Assembly: GCF_041438805.1 (NCBI RefSeq)
Contig: NZ_CP109190.1
Span: 1,054,001 to 1,118,000 of the forward strand
Direction: 5' to 3'
DNA: 64,000 bases
Source: Streptomyces sp. NBC_01707
GTDB lineage: Bacteria > Actinomycetota > Actinomycetes > Streptomycetales > Streptomycetaceae
Part shown: piece by piece, positions 7,823-14,594 of the stretch
Layout: every line of letters starts with the position of its first letter
Numbering within the stretch: the stretch's first letter is position 1
Translations under genes and position numbers: made by a program
Notes under the pieces: model-generated
Databases searched by the model: none
The model's input: only the letters and a program-made list of their open reading frames with translations
Told to the model about the DNA's origin: nothing

Positions 7823-9103
7823 TCACCCCATGGCGCCCAGGCCGCCGAGACGGCGCGATGGGGTCAGGCCAACGAGGCAATCCACGTAGCGTTGGGCTGC
7901 GAGCACCGCCGCACCGGCAGGAATGGCCGACGCCGTGAGCTGGCCCGGGCGGATTTCGAGCCCTTGAAAGGTCATGGGCGACGTCCGCCGTTCGATGGTG
8001 TCACGGAGCCCCTCGACGACAGGCGCAGCGGCCGACCCCAGGGCGCTGTCCACTACCAGGAGGTCGGGGTTGAGCATGGTGACGAAACCCGCGAGTGGTT
8101 CGGCCATGCTGCGGCCGACATCGGCCAGCCAACGACGCACCGCGACATCCCCTTCAGCCGCCAGCTCGATGACCTCATCGAGAGACATATTGCGGCCGAG
8201 GGCCGAAGCGATGTCGTCGGCGAGGCTCGGCCCGTTTCGGCGCGCCGTTGTATAGCAGCCGCGGTTGCCGCACACACACAAATCGCCGTCCTCACGGACG
8301 CTGACGTGAGCCAGTTCCCCGGCAACGCCCCCCGCTCCCCGATACAGCCGTCCGTCGATGACGATGCCGGCGCCGAATCCGGGAACCACGCTGAGGTAGA
8401 CCGCGGTATGAGCACCTCGGGCGGCACCGTGGCCCGATTCGCCGAGCGCGGCGAGATTGATGTCGTTCTCGATCACAACGGGTATGCCCAGCGCTTCGGT
8501 CAGGGCGGCCGACGGGTCGGTGAGCAACCATTTCGGCCGTCGGGCCTTCGCCGGCGCAAAGTGCATTTCGCCCGCCGAGTACATGGGGACCTGTGGGGCT
8601 CCAGCGCCTCTACGGAACGGCATGGCGACGGAGACGACCATCGCGCTGACCTCGGTCGCGTCGCAGGCCACCGTGTCCGCGGCTGCCGCGAGGCCAGCGG
8701 CTACGGCCTCGAGGGGCTGGGTCTGGTCGAATTCGATGTCGGCACGGTTCAGCACGCGGCCGTCGAAGCCCATGAGGCTCACCGACTGACTTCGGCGGCC
8801 GAGTTCGACAGCAGCGACGGTCTTCCTGCTCAGGTCGATACGCACGGTCGGTGAGGGCCGGCCGGCACGGCGGGTGACGGCCGGACCATCCGTTTCGGTG
8901 AGCAACCCGCGAGCGATGAGGGAGGCGACCGCAGCGGTGACGGTGGTACGCGGCAGGCCGGTGAGTTCGGCCAGCTCGCGGCGGTTTGCGCCGTCGAGGT
9001 CGCGCACCGCGGCAACGATGTGCCGTTCGCGGGGCTGCAGCACGTCGGGCTCGGATCGACTTTCCATCGTACGAAGAGTAGCGGGAGTGATCGGCGGCGG
9101 CAT
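7823..9103 (-). CDS. ROK-family transcriptional repressor 2
   Basis: Second ROK regulator (up to 426 aa). The N-terminal winged helix (RRELAELTGLPRTTVTAAVA, about residues 38-65) is followed by the ROK domain with GAGIVIDGRLYRGAGGVAGE, AHVSVREDGDLCVCGN and the zinc-site CVCGNRGC. The annotated ATG at 9103 has no convincing ribosome site; an in-frame ATG at 9067 (MESRSE) is an equally good start and would give 414 aa. Same orientation as the GH3 and first ROK genes. Its effector is not predictable; proximity suggests sugar or glycoside control. Confidence 0.85.
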   Translation of the reverse strand: MPPPITPATLRTMESRSEPDVLQPRERHIVAAVRDLDGANRRELAELTGLPRTTVTAAVASLIARGLLTETDGPAVTRRAGRPSPTVRIDLSRKTVAAVELGRRSQSVSLMGFDGRVLNRADIEFDQTQPLEAVAAGLAAAADTVACDATEVSAMVVSVAMPFRRGAGAPQVPMYSAGEMHFAPAKARRPKWLLTDPSAALTEALGIPVVIENDINLAALGESGHGAARGAHTAVYLSVVPGFGAGIVIDGRLYRGAGGVAGELAHVSVREDGDLCVCGNRGCYTTARRNGPSLADDIASALGRNMSLDEVIELAAEGDVAVRRWLADVGRSMAEPLAGFVTMLNPDLLVVDSALGSAAAPVVEGLRDTIERRTSPMTFQGLEIRPGQLTASAIPAGAAVLAAQRYVDCLVGLTPSRRLGGLGAMG

Positions 9104-9829
9104 CGATCCACCGGCCGGCGTTGGGGACGCTGACTGCCGACAACGTCGCCCTCACCACCGGACAGGACCAGGGGCGACGGCTACTCGCCCAGACGCAGCG
9201 GCCGGACGGATGCTGGGCCGCCTGTCCGTACCACAGTATGGGCCGCCTCCCCATCGTCTTCGGCTCCCCTACCTCACCACCCTCTTCTGCCTCAGAGCGC
9301 TGACCGCCGGTGGAGTCACCACCTGCGAAAGCCGCCGCGCCGAGTGGAATGAGGACGGCTGACGTTGCAGACCTGACGCGGGGACCGGCAGGCAGCAGAG
9401 CGGACTCGGAGGCGACTGGGCCACGGCGGCACTCGCGAGTATTCGGGCGGTGCTGACCATGTACTGCAGTCCCGGATGATGGCGACGTCCCGGTCGCCAC
9501 TGACGTACGTGCTGATCATGGCCATCGTTCGCTCCGTGCTGCAGGTCGATTTCGGTCGGCCCGGGACGAGCGGGATTCCCGCCCTCGCCCGTCCCGCGGA
9601 CAACCTCGGTGACGTGACTGACCACCTGATCGGCCACTTCGTCGGCAGGAGTGACGCGGGGCCAGTCGAGGGGCAAGCCGGCTGCCAGGGCCAGGTCCAG
9701 GCAGTAGGCGGGGGTCGCGCCCATGCGTCTGGCTGCCCAGCACGCGCAGAAGCCGGTGTGACGATGCCGTGGGCGGCAATCACACCGGTCTGCGGAACGC
9801 GCAGCCCCCCGGCAGGGAGGGGCGCGGCG
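9104..9829. other. No confident gene; possible decayed frame
   Basis: About 725 bp between ROK 2 and pqqE. A minus-strand frame near 9600-9740 contains YCLDLALAAGLPLDWPRVTP, which looks protein-like, but it loses coherence downstream and has no clear start. I cannot name a family and treat it as a likely remnant. Confidence 0.35.
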
Positions 9830-10939
9830 TCAGGGGCGCGGGGCCAGCCCCGCGCCCACGGTCGGGCGGCGCGGGATCATGTCGCGGATGCCGCCGGCAG
9901 CCGGACGGGCCAGAGCCGTCAGCGCTGTGTGGTCCGGGGAGAGGGAACAGGCCGGATCGGTGCGGGTGGCGTCGCCGGTCAGAGCGAAGGCCTGGCACCG
10001 GCAGCCGCCGAAGTCCTGGTCTCGTCGGTCGCAGCTGCGGCACGGAGAGGGCATCCAGTCCGTACCCCGGTAAAGGTTGAAGGCTTTCGATTCCTCCCAG
10101 ATCCAACGCAGGGAGTGGTCCTTGGCGTTGACCGGGTCCAGGCCCGGCAGGGTGGCGGCCGCCGGACACGGTAGGACGGTGCCGTCAGGGGCGACGGTGA
10201 GTGAGACGGCTCCCCAGCCGCCCATGCAGGGTTTGGCCACCCCGTCGAAGTAGTCCGGCGTGACCCAGACGATTTCCAGACGTCCCTCCAGCTGCTCGCG
10301 CCACCGGTCGACGGACTCCACCGCGCGGGCGAGCTGGTCGCGACCGGGCATGAGTGCCTCCCGGTTGAGCAGTCCCCAGCCGTAGAACTGCGTGTTGGCC
10401 AGCTCGATCCGGTCCGCGCCCCACTTCAGCGCGAGTTCTACGAGCGCGTCGACGGCGTCCAGGTTGTGCCGGTGCAGTACGACATTGACGCCAAGTGGCA
10501 GCCCGGCCTTCCGGACAAGTGCCGCAGCAGCCTCCTTGGCGGCGAACGCCTGGCTGCCTGCGATCGCGTCCGAGGCCGCGGGGTCGGCGTGCTGCACGGA
10601 CAGCTGAACGCTGCGCAGCCCCGCTGCGGTCAGGGAGCGCAGACGGTCTTCGGTGAGTCCCGAGCCGCTGGTGACCAGCTGGGTGTAGATGCCGGCCTCC
10701 TCCGCACCGGTGACGATGACCTCCAGGTCCTTGCGGAGCAGCGGCTCACCGCCGGAGAGGTGGGTCTGCAGGACTCCGAGGTCGGCGGCCTGGCGAAAGA
10801 TGTCCACCCAGTGGGCGGCGGTCAGCTCGCGGGAGCGGCGGGTCAGCTCCAGAGGGTTGGAGCAGTAGCCGCAGTGCAGCGGGCAGGCGTGTGTCAGTTC
10901 CGCCAGCAGCCCCCACGGCGGTGCGATCGTCGCAGTCAT
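9830..10939 (-). CDS. pqqE: PqqE, radical SAM peptide cyclase for PQQ
   Basis: Radical SAM/SPASM enzyme that forms the first Glu-Tyr carbon-carbon crosslink in PqqA, with PqqD as peptide chaperone. 369 aa. The radical SAM CxxxCxxC cluster motif is at Cys19/23/26 (THACPLHCGYCSN); the SPASM auxiliary-cluster cysteines are near the C-terminus (CMGGWG, CPAA, CRSCDRR, GGCRCQAF). The ATG at 10939 overlaps the pqqD stop as ATGA, so translation is coupled. Last gene of pqqABCDE. The tail after about residue 345 is low-complexity and variable. Assignment is very secure from motifs and operon. Confidence 0.97.
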   Translation of the reverse strand: MTATIAPPWGLLAELTHACPLHCGYCSNPLELTRRSRELTAAHWVDIFRQAADLGVLQTHLSGGEPLLRKDLEVIVTGAEEAGIYTQLVTSGSGLTEDRLRSLTAAGLRSVQLSVQHADPAASDAIAGSQAFAAKEAAAALVRKAGLPLGVNVVLHRHNLDAVDALVELALKWGADRIELANTQFYGWGLLNREALMPGRDQLARAVESVDRWREQLEGRLEIVWVTPDYFDGVAKPCMGGWGAVSLTVAPDGTVLPCPAAATLPGLDPVNAKDHSLRWIWEESKAFNLYRGTDWMPSPCRSCDRRDQDFGGCRCQAFALTGDATRTDPACSLSPDHTALTALARPAAGGIRDMIPRRPTVGAGLAPRP

Positions 10940-11208
10940 CGGATCCAGCCTTCCTTGTGTAGCCGTTCGATGAAGGCGCTCACCTCGGTGTCAACGGGGG
11001 CTGCGGGAAAGCGTTCCCGCAGCTCGTCGGTGATGCGGGCCACCGTGCGCGTGCCGTCGCATAGTTCGATGACCGATCGGGCACTGCCTTCGAGTACAAC
11101 GACGCGTTCCGGCATGAGCAGGACGTCCTTGCCCCGCGTCCGGTCGTGCCTCAGGACGACGGCGGGGGCCCGTCGCGGGCACCAGAGGTCGCTGTGGCGG
11201 GCGTTCAT
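10936..11208 (-). CDS. pqqD: PqqD, PqqA-binding chaperone
   Basis: Small peptide chaperone (90 aa) that binds PqqA and presents it to PqqE. It contains the PqqD-fold signature VLLMPERVVVLEGSARSVIE and a C-terminal FIERLHKEGWI helix. The start at 11208 (MNARHSDLW) is chosen because its ATG overlaps the pqqC stop as ATGA; a longer frame would run into pqqC. Fourth gene of the operon. Confidence 0.96.
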   Translation of the reverse strand: MNARHSDLWCPRRAPAVVLRHDRTRGKDVLLMPERVVVLEGSARSVIELCDGTRTVARITDELRERFPAAPVDTEVSAFIERLHKEGWIR

Positions 11209-11963
11209 CCCGCGCCTCCCGGCCGGCTGCCATGCTCGACGCTGTCGAGCAGCGACCACAGCACATCACATTTGAAGGCGAGGGCGGACAGGGAAGCGAG
11301 CTGGTCGGCGCGAGTCCGCGCCCAGTCGACCACCCAGGACAGCGCTTCCGTCCCATCGCGTCGGCCCTGCGGGACCCTGCTGCGGAAGTAGGCGAGGCCC
11401 GATTCCTCGATCCACGGGTAGTAGCGGGGGAAGGTCTCCAGGCGGGTCAGCATGATGTTCGGTGCGCACAGCTCCGTGAGTGAGGAGGCCACGGCCTCCA
11501 GAGCGGGGCTGAGCCGGCAGAAGTTCACATAGCCGTCGACGGCGAACCGCACTCCGGGCAGGACGTTCCTGCCCGATTCCAGGTCGGCGCGGTCCAGGCC
11601 CACCGCCTCGCCGAGGCGCAGCCACCGCTCGATGCCGCCCTCGCCGTCGGCGATACCGTCGTGGTCCTGGATCCTGCGCAGCCACGAGCGCCGCATGGCC
11701 GGGTCGGGCAGCTTGGCGAGGATCAGGGCGTCCTTCACCGGGATGCTGCGCTGGTAGTGGAAGCGGTTGGCGACCCAGGTGCGCAGCTCGGCCGGGCTTA
11801 GTTCACCGCGGTGCATCCGAATGTTGAACGAATGGCTGTCGTGGTACCGGCTTTGTGCCAGTTCCCGCAGTTCGGATTCAAACGCGGCGGGTGGCAGAGG
11901 TCCGTCGCCCACCCATGCGGGGTGTGCGCGCCCGGATCCGGGCCGTGCGGGTGCTGTCGTCAT
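11205..11963 (-). CDS. pqqC: PqqC, PQQ synthase (final oxidase)
   Basis: Cofactor-less oxidase performing the final ring closure and eight-electron oxidation to PQQ. 252 aa, the normal length. Family landmarks seen are RYHDSHSFNIRMHRGEL near the N-terminus, the NRFHYQRSIPVKDA helix, and the conserved RIQDHDGIADGEGGIERWL segment. Coupled by ATGA overlaps to pqqB upstream and pqqD downstream. No missing segment is evident. Confidence 0.96.
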   Translation of the reverse strand: MTTAPARPGSGRAHPAWVGDGPLPPAAFESELRELAQSRYHDSHSFNIRMHRGELSPAELRTWVANRFHYQRSIPVKDALILAKLPDPAMRRSWLRRIQDHDGIADGEGGIERWLRLGEAVGLDRADLESGRNVLPGVRFAVDGYVNFCRLSPALEAVASSLTELCAPNIMLTRLETFPRYYPWIEESGLAYFRSRVPQGRRDGTEALSWVVDWARTRADQLASLSALAFKCDVLWSLLDSVEHGSRPGGAG

Positions 11964-12856
11964 AGCTCGATCACCATCCCGTCCTGGGCCACTTCGAGCC
12001 CCCGTCCGGCCAGGACGCCGTGCTGCGGGGCCAAGGGATCGACCAGGGGGTTCGTATTGTTGAGGTGGGTGTAGAGGCAGCGGGCCGGCAGGGACGCCAG
12101 GTGCTGGGCGGTGCCGGTGGGGCCGTCGATGGGCAGGTGGCCCATCGCGGTGGACGTTCCGGCAGAGATGCCCAGTCGTTGCGGTTCCTCGTCGTCCCAG
12201 AAGGTTCCGTCGATGAAGACGCAGTCTGCGGCGGCGGCCTCCTTGCCGAACTCCTCTGTCCAGCCGGCGAGCGCGGGCGCGTACAGCGCCGTCCGGCCGC
12301 TGGCAGGGTCGTGGAGACGGGCGGCAATTACCCAGGAGTCGTCCTGCTGGGCTTCGGCGGCGTAGCGGGGTCGCTTGGTGGACAGGGGGACCGCGCAGAC
12401 TTCGATCCCCGCGATCACCGCCGGGCTGTGACCCGCCGGTGGCAGATCCCGCCAGGTGAGGGTGGTGTACGGCGTCAGGACGGTGTCCAATGCGAGGCGT
12501 TCACGCAGAGCCTGGCGCACCGGTGCGGTGGCGTAGATCTCTACGTGCCGCGCCTCGCGCAGTCGCAGCAGGCCCAGGGTGTGGTCGAGCTCTGCGTCTG
12601 TGAGCAGGACCCGGACCACGGGGGTGCGTTCCGTGCCCGCTCCGGGTCGCAGCCGGGGGTGAGTCTCCAGGTGCTCGGTGACGTCCGGGCCTGCGTTGAC
12701 GAGGAACCAGGACGACGGTTCGGGGCCGAGGACGGCAAGCGAATCATGGCTGCGGCGACGGTCGGGGTGGGTGCGTGCCCCGGTGCATCCGGGGCACGCA
12801 CAGTTCCACTGGGGAACCCCTCCACCCGCTGCCGTGCCCAGGGTGAGCAGCAGCAT
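11960..12856 (-). CDS. pqqB: PqqB, metallo-beta-lactamase-fold hydroxylase
   Basis: Iron-dependent hydroxylase of the crosslinked Glu-Tyr intermediate in PQQ synthesis, with a metallo-beta-lactamase fold. 298 aa, beginning MLLLTLGTAAGGGVPQWNCA followed by CPGC, the PqqB zinc-site cysteines. The modified metal motif LTDAELDHTLGL and the C-terminal HLNNTNP also fit. The ATG at 12856 is the correct start: it lies 10 bp after the pqqA stop and matches PqqB homologues, whereas the frame open upstream covers pqqA. Its stop overlaps the pqqC start. Confidence 0.95.
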   Translation of the reverse strand: MLLLTLGTAAGGGVPQWNCACPGCTGARTHPDRRRSHDSLAVLGPEPSSWFLVNAGPDVTEHLETHPRLRPGAGTERTPVVRVLLTDAELDHTLGLLRLREARHVEIYATAPVRQALRERLALDTVLTPYTTLTWRDLPPAGHSPAVIAGIEVCAVPLSTKRPRYAAEAQQDDSWVIAARLHDPASGRTALYAPALAGWTEEFGKEAAAADCVFIDGTFWDDEEPQRLGISAGTSTAMGHLPIDGPTGTAQHLASLPARCLYTHLNNTNPLVDPLAPQHGVLAGRGLEVAQDGMVIEL

Positions 12857-12866
12857 CGGGCTTCTT

Positions 12867-12998
12867 CTAGAGGTCGTTGAGGTAGTAGGCGGTGACCTCC
12901 ATGCCGGTTTCGATGACGGTGAAGTCCGGCGTGGCCCAGGCGTCGGCGGTGGGCGCGGTGAGGGCCTGCTGGTCGGGGGTGACGTTCGAGTCGAGCAT
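12867..12998 (-). CDS. pqqA: PqqA, PQQ precursor peptide
   Basis: Ribosomal precursor peptide (43 aa) from which the Glu and Tyr of PQQ are excised. The C-terminus carries the hallmark ETGMEVTAYY, with Glu and Tyr spaced E-V-T-A-Y. It is longer than the typical 22-29 aa because of an N-terminal extension, MLDSNVTPDQQALTAPTADA. The ATG at 12998 has a GAAAGGAC ribosome site eight bases upstream. It is followed after 10 bp by pqqB. Too short to be found reliably by length, but unmistakable by motif and context. Confidence 0.93.
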   Translation of the reverse strand: MLDSNVTPDQQALTAPTADAWATPDFTVIETGMEVTAYYLNDL

Positions 12999-13169
12999 GA
13001 CGGGTGTCCTTTCGGCGGAGCGGAAATGGATGCGCGCGGAATCGGTCGAGGAGGCTCTGGAGGGGCGTATCGCCGGCTGCGACACAGATGGGGAGGATCT
13101 CGGACCATGCTGCGGCGAACTATCAACCAACCACTGGGCGGTCTTGGTGGTCCGTCAGGTGGATCGACT

Positions 13170-13180
13170 CATACGTTAGG
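13170..13180 (-). promoter_or_regulatory. CCTAACGTATG motif upstream of pqqA
   Basis: Minus-strand CCTAACGTATG lies 172 bp upstream of the pqqA start. Nearly the same motif, CCTTAACGTATG, occurs about 146 bp upstream of the PQQ dehydrogenase on the same strand. It may be a shared promoter or regulator element; the evidence is only the repeated word and similar placement. Confidence 0.35.
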
Positions 13181-13243
13181 CAGGGTTCATGGCCGGGAGC
13201 AAGAGGGGGGAAGGCCCTGATTTCGCCTGCTGCTGCGTGCTTG

Positions 13244-13288
13244 CGGGCATGCCGGCGGCATGGCACAGCCGTGCCGCCGGCATGCCCG
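13244..13288. terminator. 17-bp stem hairpin between thuA-like gene and pqqA
   Basis: Arms 13244-13260 and 13272-13288 (CGGGCATGCCGGCGGCA) pair perfectly across an 11-base loop. It begins 15 bp beyond the ThuA-like stop codon on the minus strand, so it very likely terminates that transcript and separates it from the pqq operon. Confidence 0.85.
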
Positions 13289-13302
13289 GACTGTGCCCGG
13301 TG

Positions 13303-14295
13303 CTACTTGCAGAAGGGCTTCATGCCTGCGGCGGACTGGATGCCGCCCGTGATCAGCTTCTGGAACTCGGCCGCACCGGCGAAGGATCCGTCGGTGGTGA
13401 ACTCCTTCGCGTCGTGGCCCAGCGTGGTGACCCAGGAGCGGCCGCCGTCGTAGTACTGGCACCACGCCACTGGGTGGTTGTCACCGTGGCCGGGGTGGTT
13501 GTAGTTGCCGGCGACTCCCTTGGCCAGGGTGCTCTCGTCCACCTTGGCCAGGACCCGGACCTTGGTGGGAGCGGGGACCAGGTTGTACCACTCGTCGGTG
13601 AAGTTCCACCGTGCCGGCAGCTCCTTGGTGGAGACGTCCTTGCGGTCCATCGTCTGTACGGTGCCCGGTTGTGCGGCGCCGTGGTCGTAGAAGTTGGCGT
13701 TGCCCAGCAGGCCTTCGTACCAGGGCCAGTTGTACTCGGTTCCGAAGGCGTTGTGGATGCCGACGAATCCGCCGCCGCCGCGGACGTACTGCCGCAGGGA
13801 GGTCTGGGCGGCGTCGTCCAGTGCGTCCCTGCTGGTGGAGAAGAACACCACCGCGTTGTACTTGAACAGCGTGTTCGGGGAGGCGAGTTGGGTGACGTCC
13901 TCTGTGTAGTCGACCTGGAAGCCGCCCTGCTCGCCCAGCTTGAGCATGGCCTTCTGGACCACGTTCGCGTCGGTGATCGGAGGGTTCAGCCCGGTCGCCA
14001 GCGCGGGGCCGAGGTTGGCGTGCCGGGGTCCCGCCGTGTGGGTGTAGAGCAGGATCCGGTAGCCCTTGGCCGGGTCGAAGTTGCCCCAGTCGTGGTAGCA
14101 GTCGGGATCCAAGCCACGGCAGACCCCGTAATCCGGGTCGCCCAGCTCCGTGGCCCCGGTGCCGACCCGTCCGTGGGCGAAGCTGAGGGTGCCGGTGGCG
14201 ATGAGCGCCACGACCATGGCGATCGTCGCTCCCAGTGTGGCGAGCACGGCCGAGCGGGTGCTCAGCGCTCTCGCTCGGAGCGTTCTTCCTGGCAT
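13303..14295 (-). CDS. Exported ThuA-like domain protein
   Basis: Secreted or membrane-anchored ThuA-fold protein (330 aa), a glutamine-amidotransferase-like fold associated with sugar metabolism. An N-terminal hydrophobic segment (about residues 15-38, AVLATLGATIAMVVALIATG) is a signal or anchor. The ThuA domain follows, with YRILLYTHTAGPRHANLG, VVFFSTSRDALDD, YVRGGGGFVGIHNAFGTEY and AWCQYYDGGRSWVTTLGHD. Start 14295 is preceded by GAAGGAAG. It sits between the PQQ dehydrogenase and pqqA, all on the minus strand. ThuA-like proteins are linked to oxidation of trehalose/sucrose-type sugars in rhizobia; a comparable role beside a PQQ dehydrogenase is inference. Confidence 0.85.
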   Translation of the reverse strand: MPGRTLRARALSTRSAVLATLGATIAMVVALIATGTLSFAHGRVGTGATELGDPDYGVCRGLDPDCYHDWGNFDPAKGYRILLYTHTAGPRHANLGPALATGLNPPITDANVVQKAMLKLGEQGGFQVDYTEDVTQLASPNTLFKYNAVVFFSTSRDALDDAAQTSLRQYVRGGGGFVGIHNAFGTEYNWPWYEGLLGNANFYDHGAAQPGTVQTMDRKDVSTKELPARWNFTDEWYNLVPAPTKVRVLAKVDESTLAKGVAGNYNHPGHGDNHPVAWCQYYDGGRSWVTTLGHDAKEFTTDGSFAGAAEFQKLITGGIQSAAGMKPFCK

Positions 14296-14594
14296 GGGTG
14301 TGCTTCCTTCTGTTGTCGGTGGCGCGCCAAAGTGGCACCTGGCGAAATGAGAGAGCCTGCGGGCCGGTGGTGAGACGCCCGCGTGCGATTTAGGCCGCCG
14401 CGCGGGGTGTGCGGGGCATGCCGGACGGGCCCGGCCGGAAGGGCTGGATGTGCCGATCATCCGCGCACTGCGTCAGCGGCCGGCAGGCGTGGGAAGCGGG
14501 GCGGCATCCGGTGTGGTGGCGGACGCGGCCGGTTATGTTGTGCGGGTGTAACGGACTCGCCCGGCGGGTGGTGCGCGGCCCGGGAAGTGAGAGG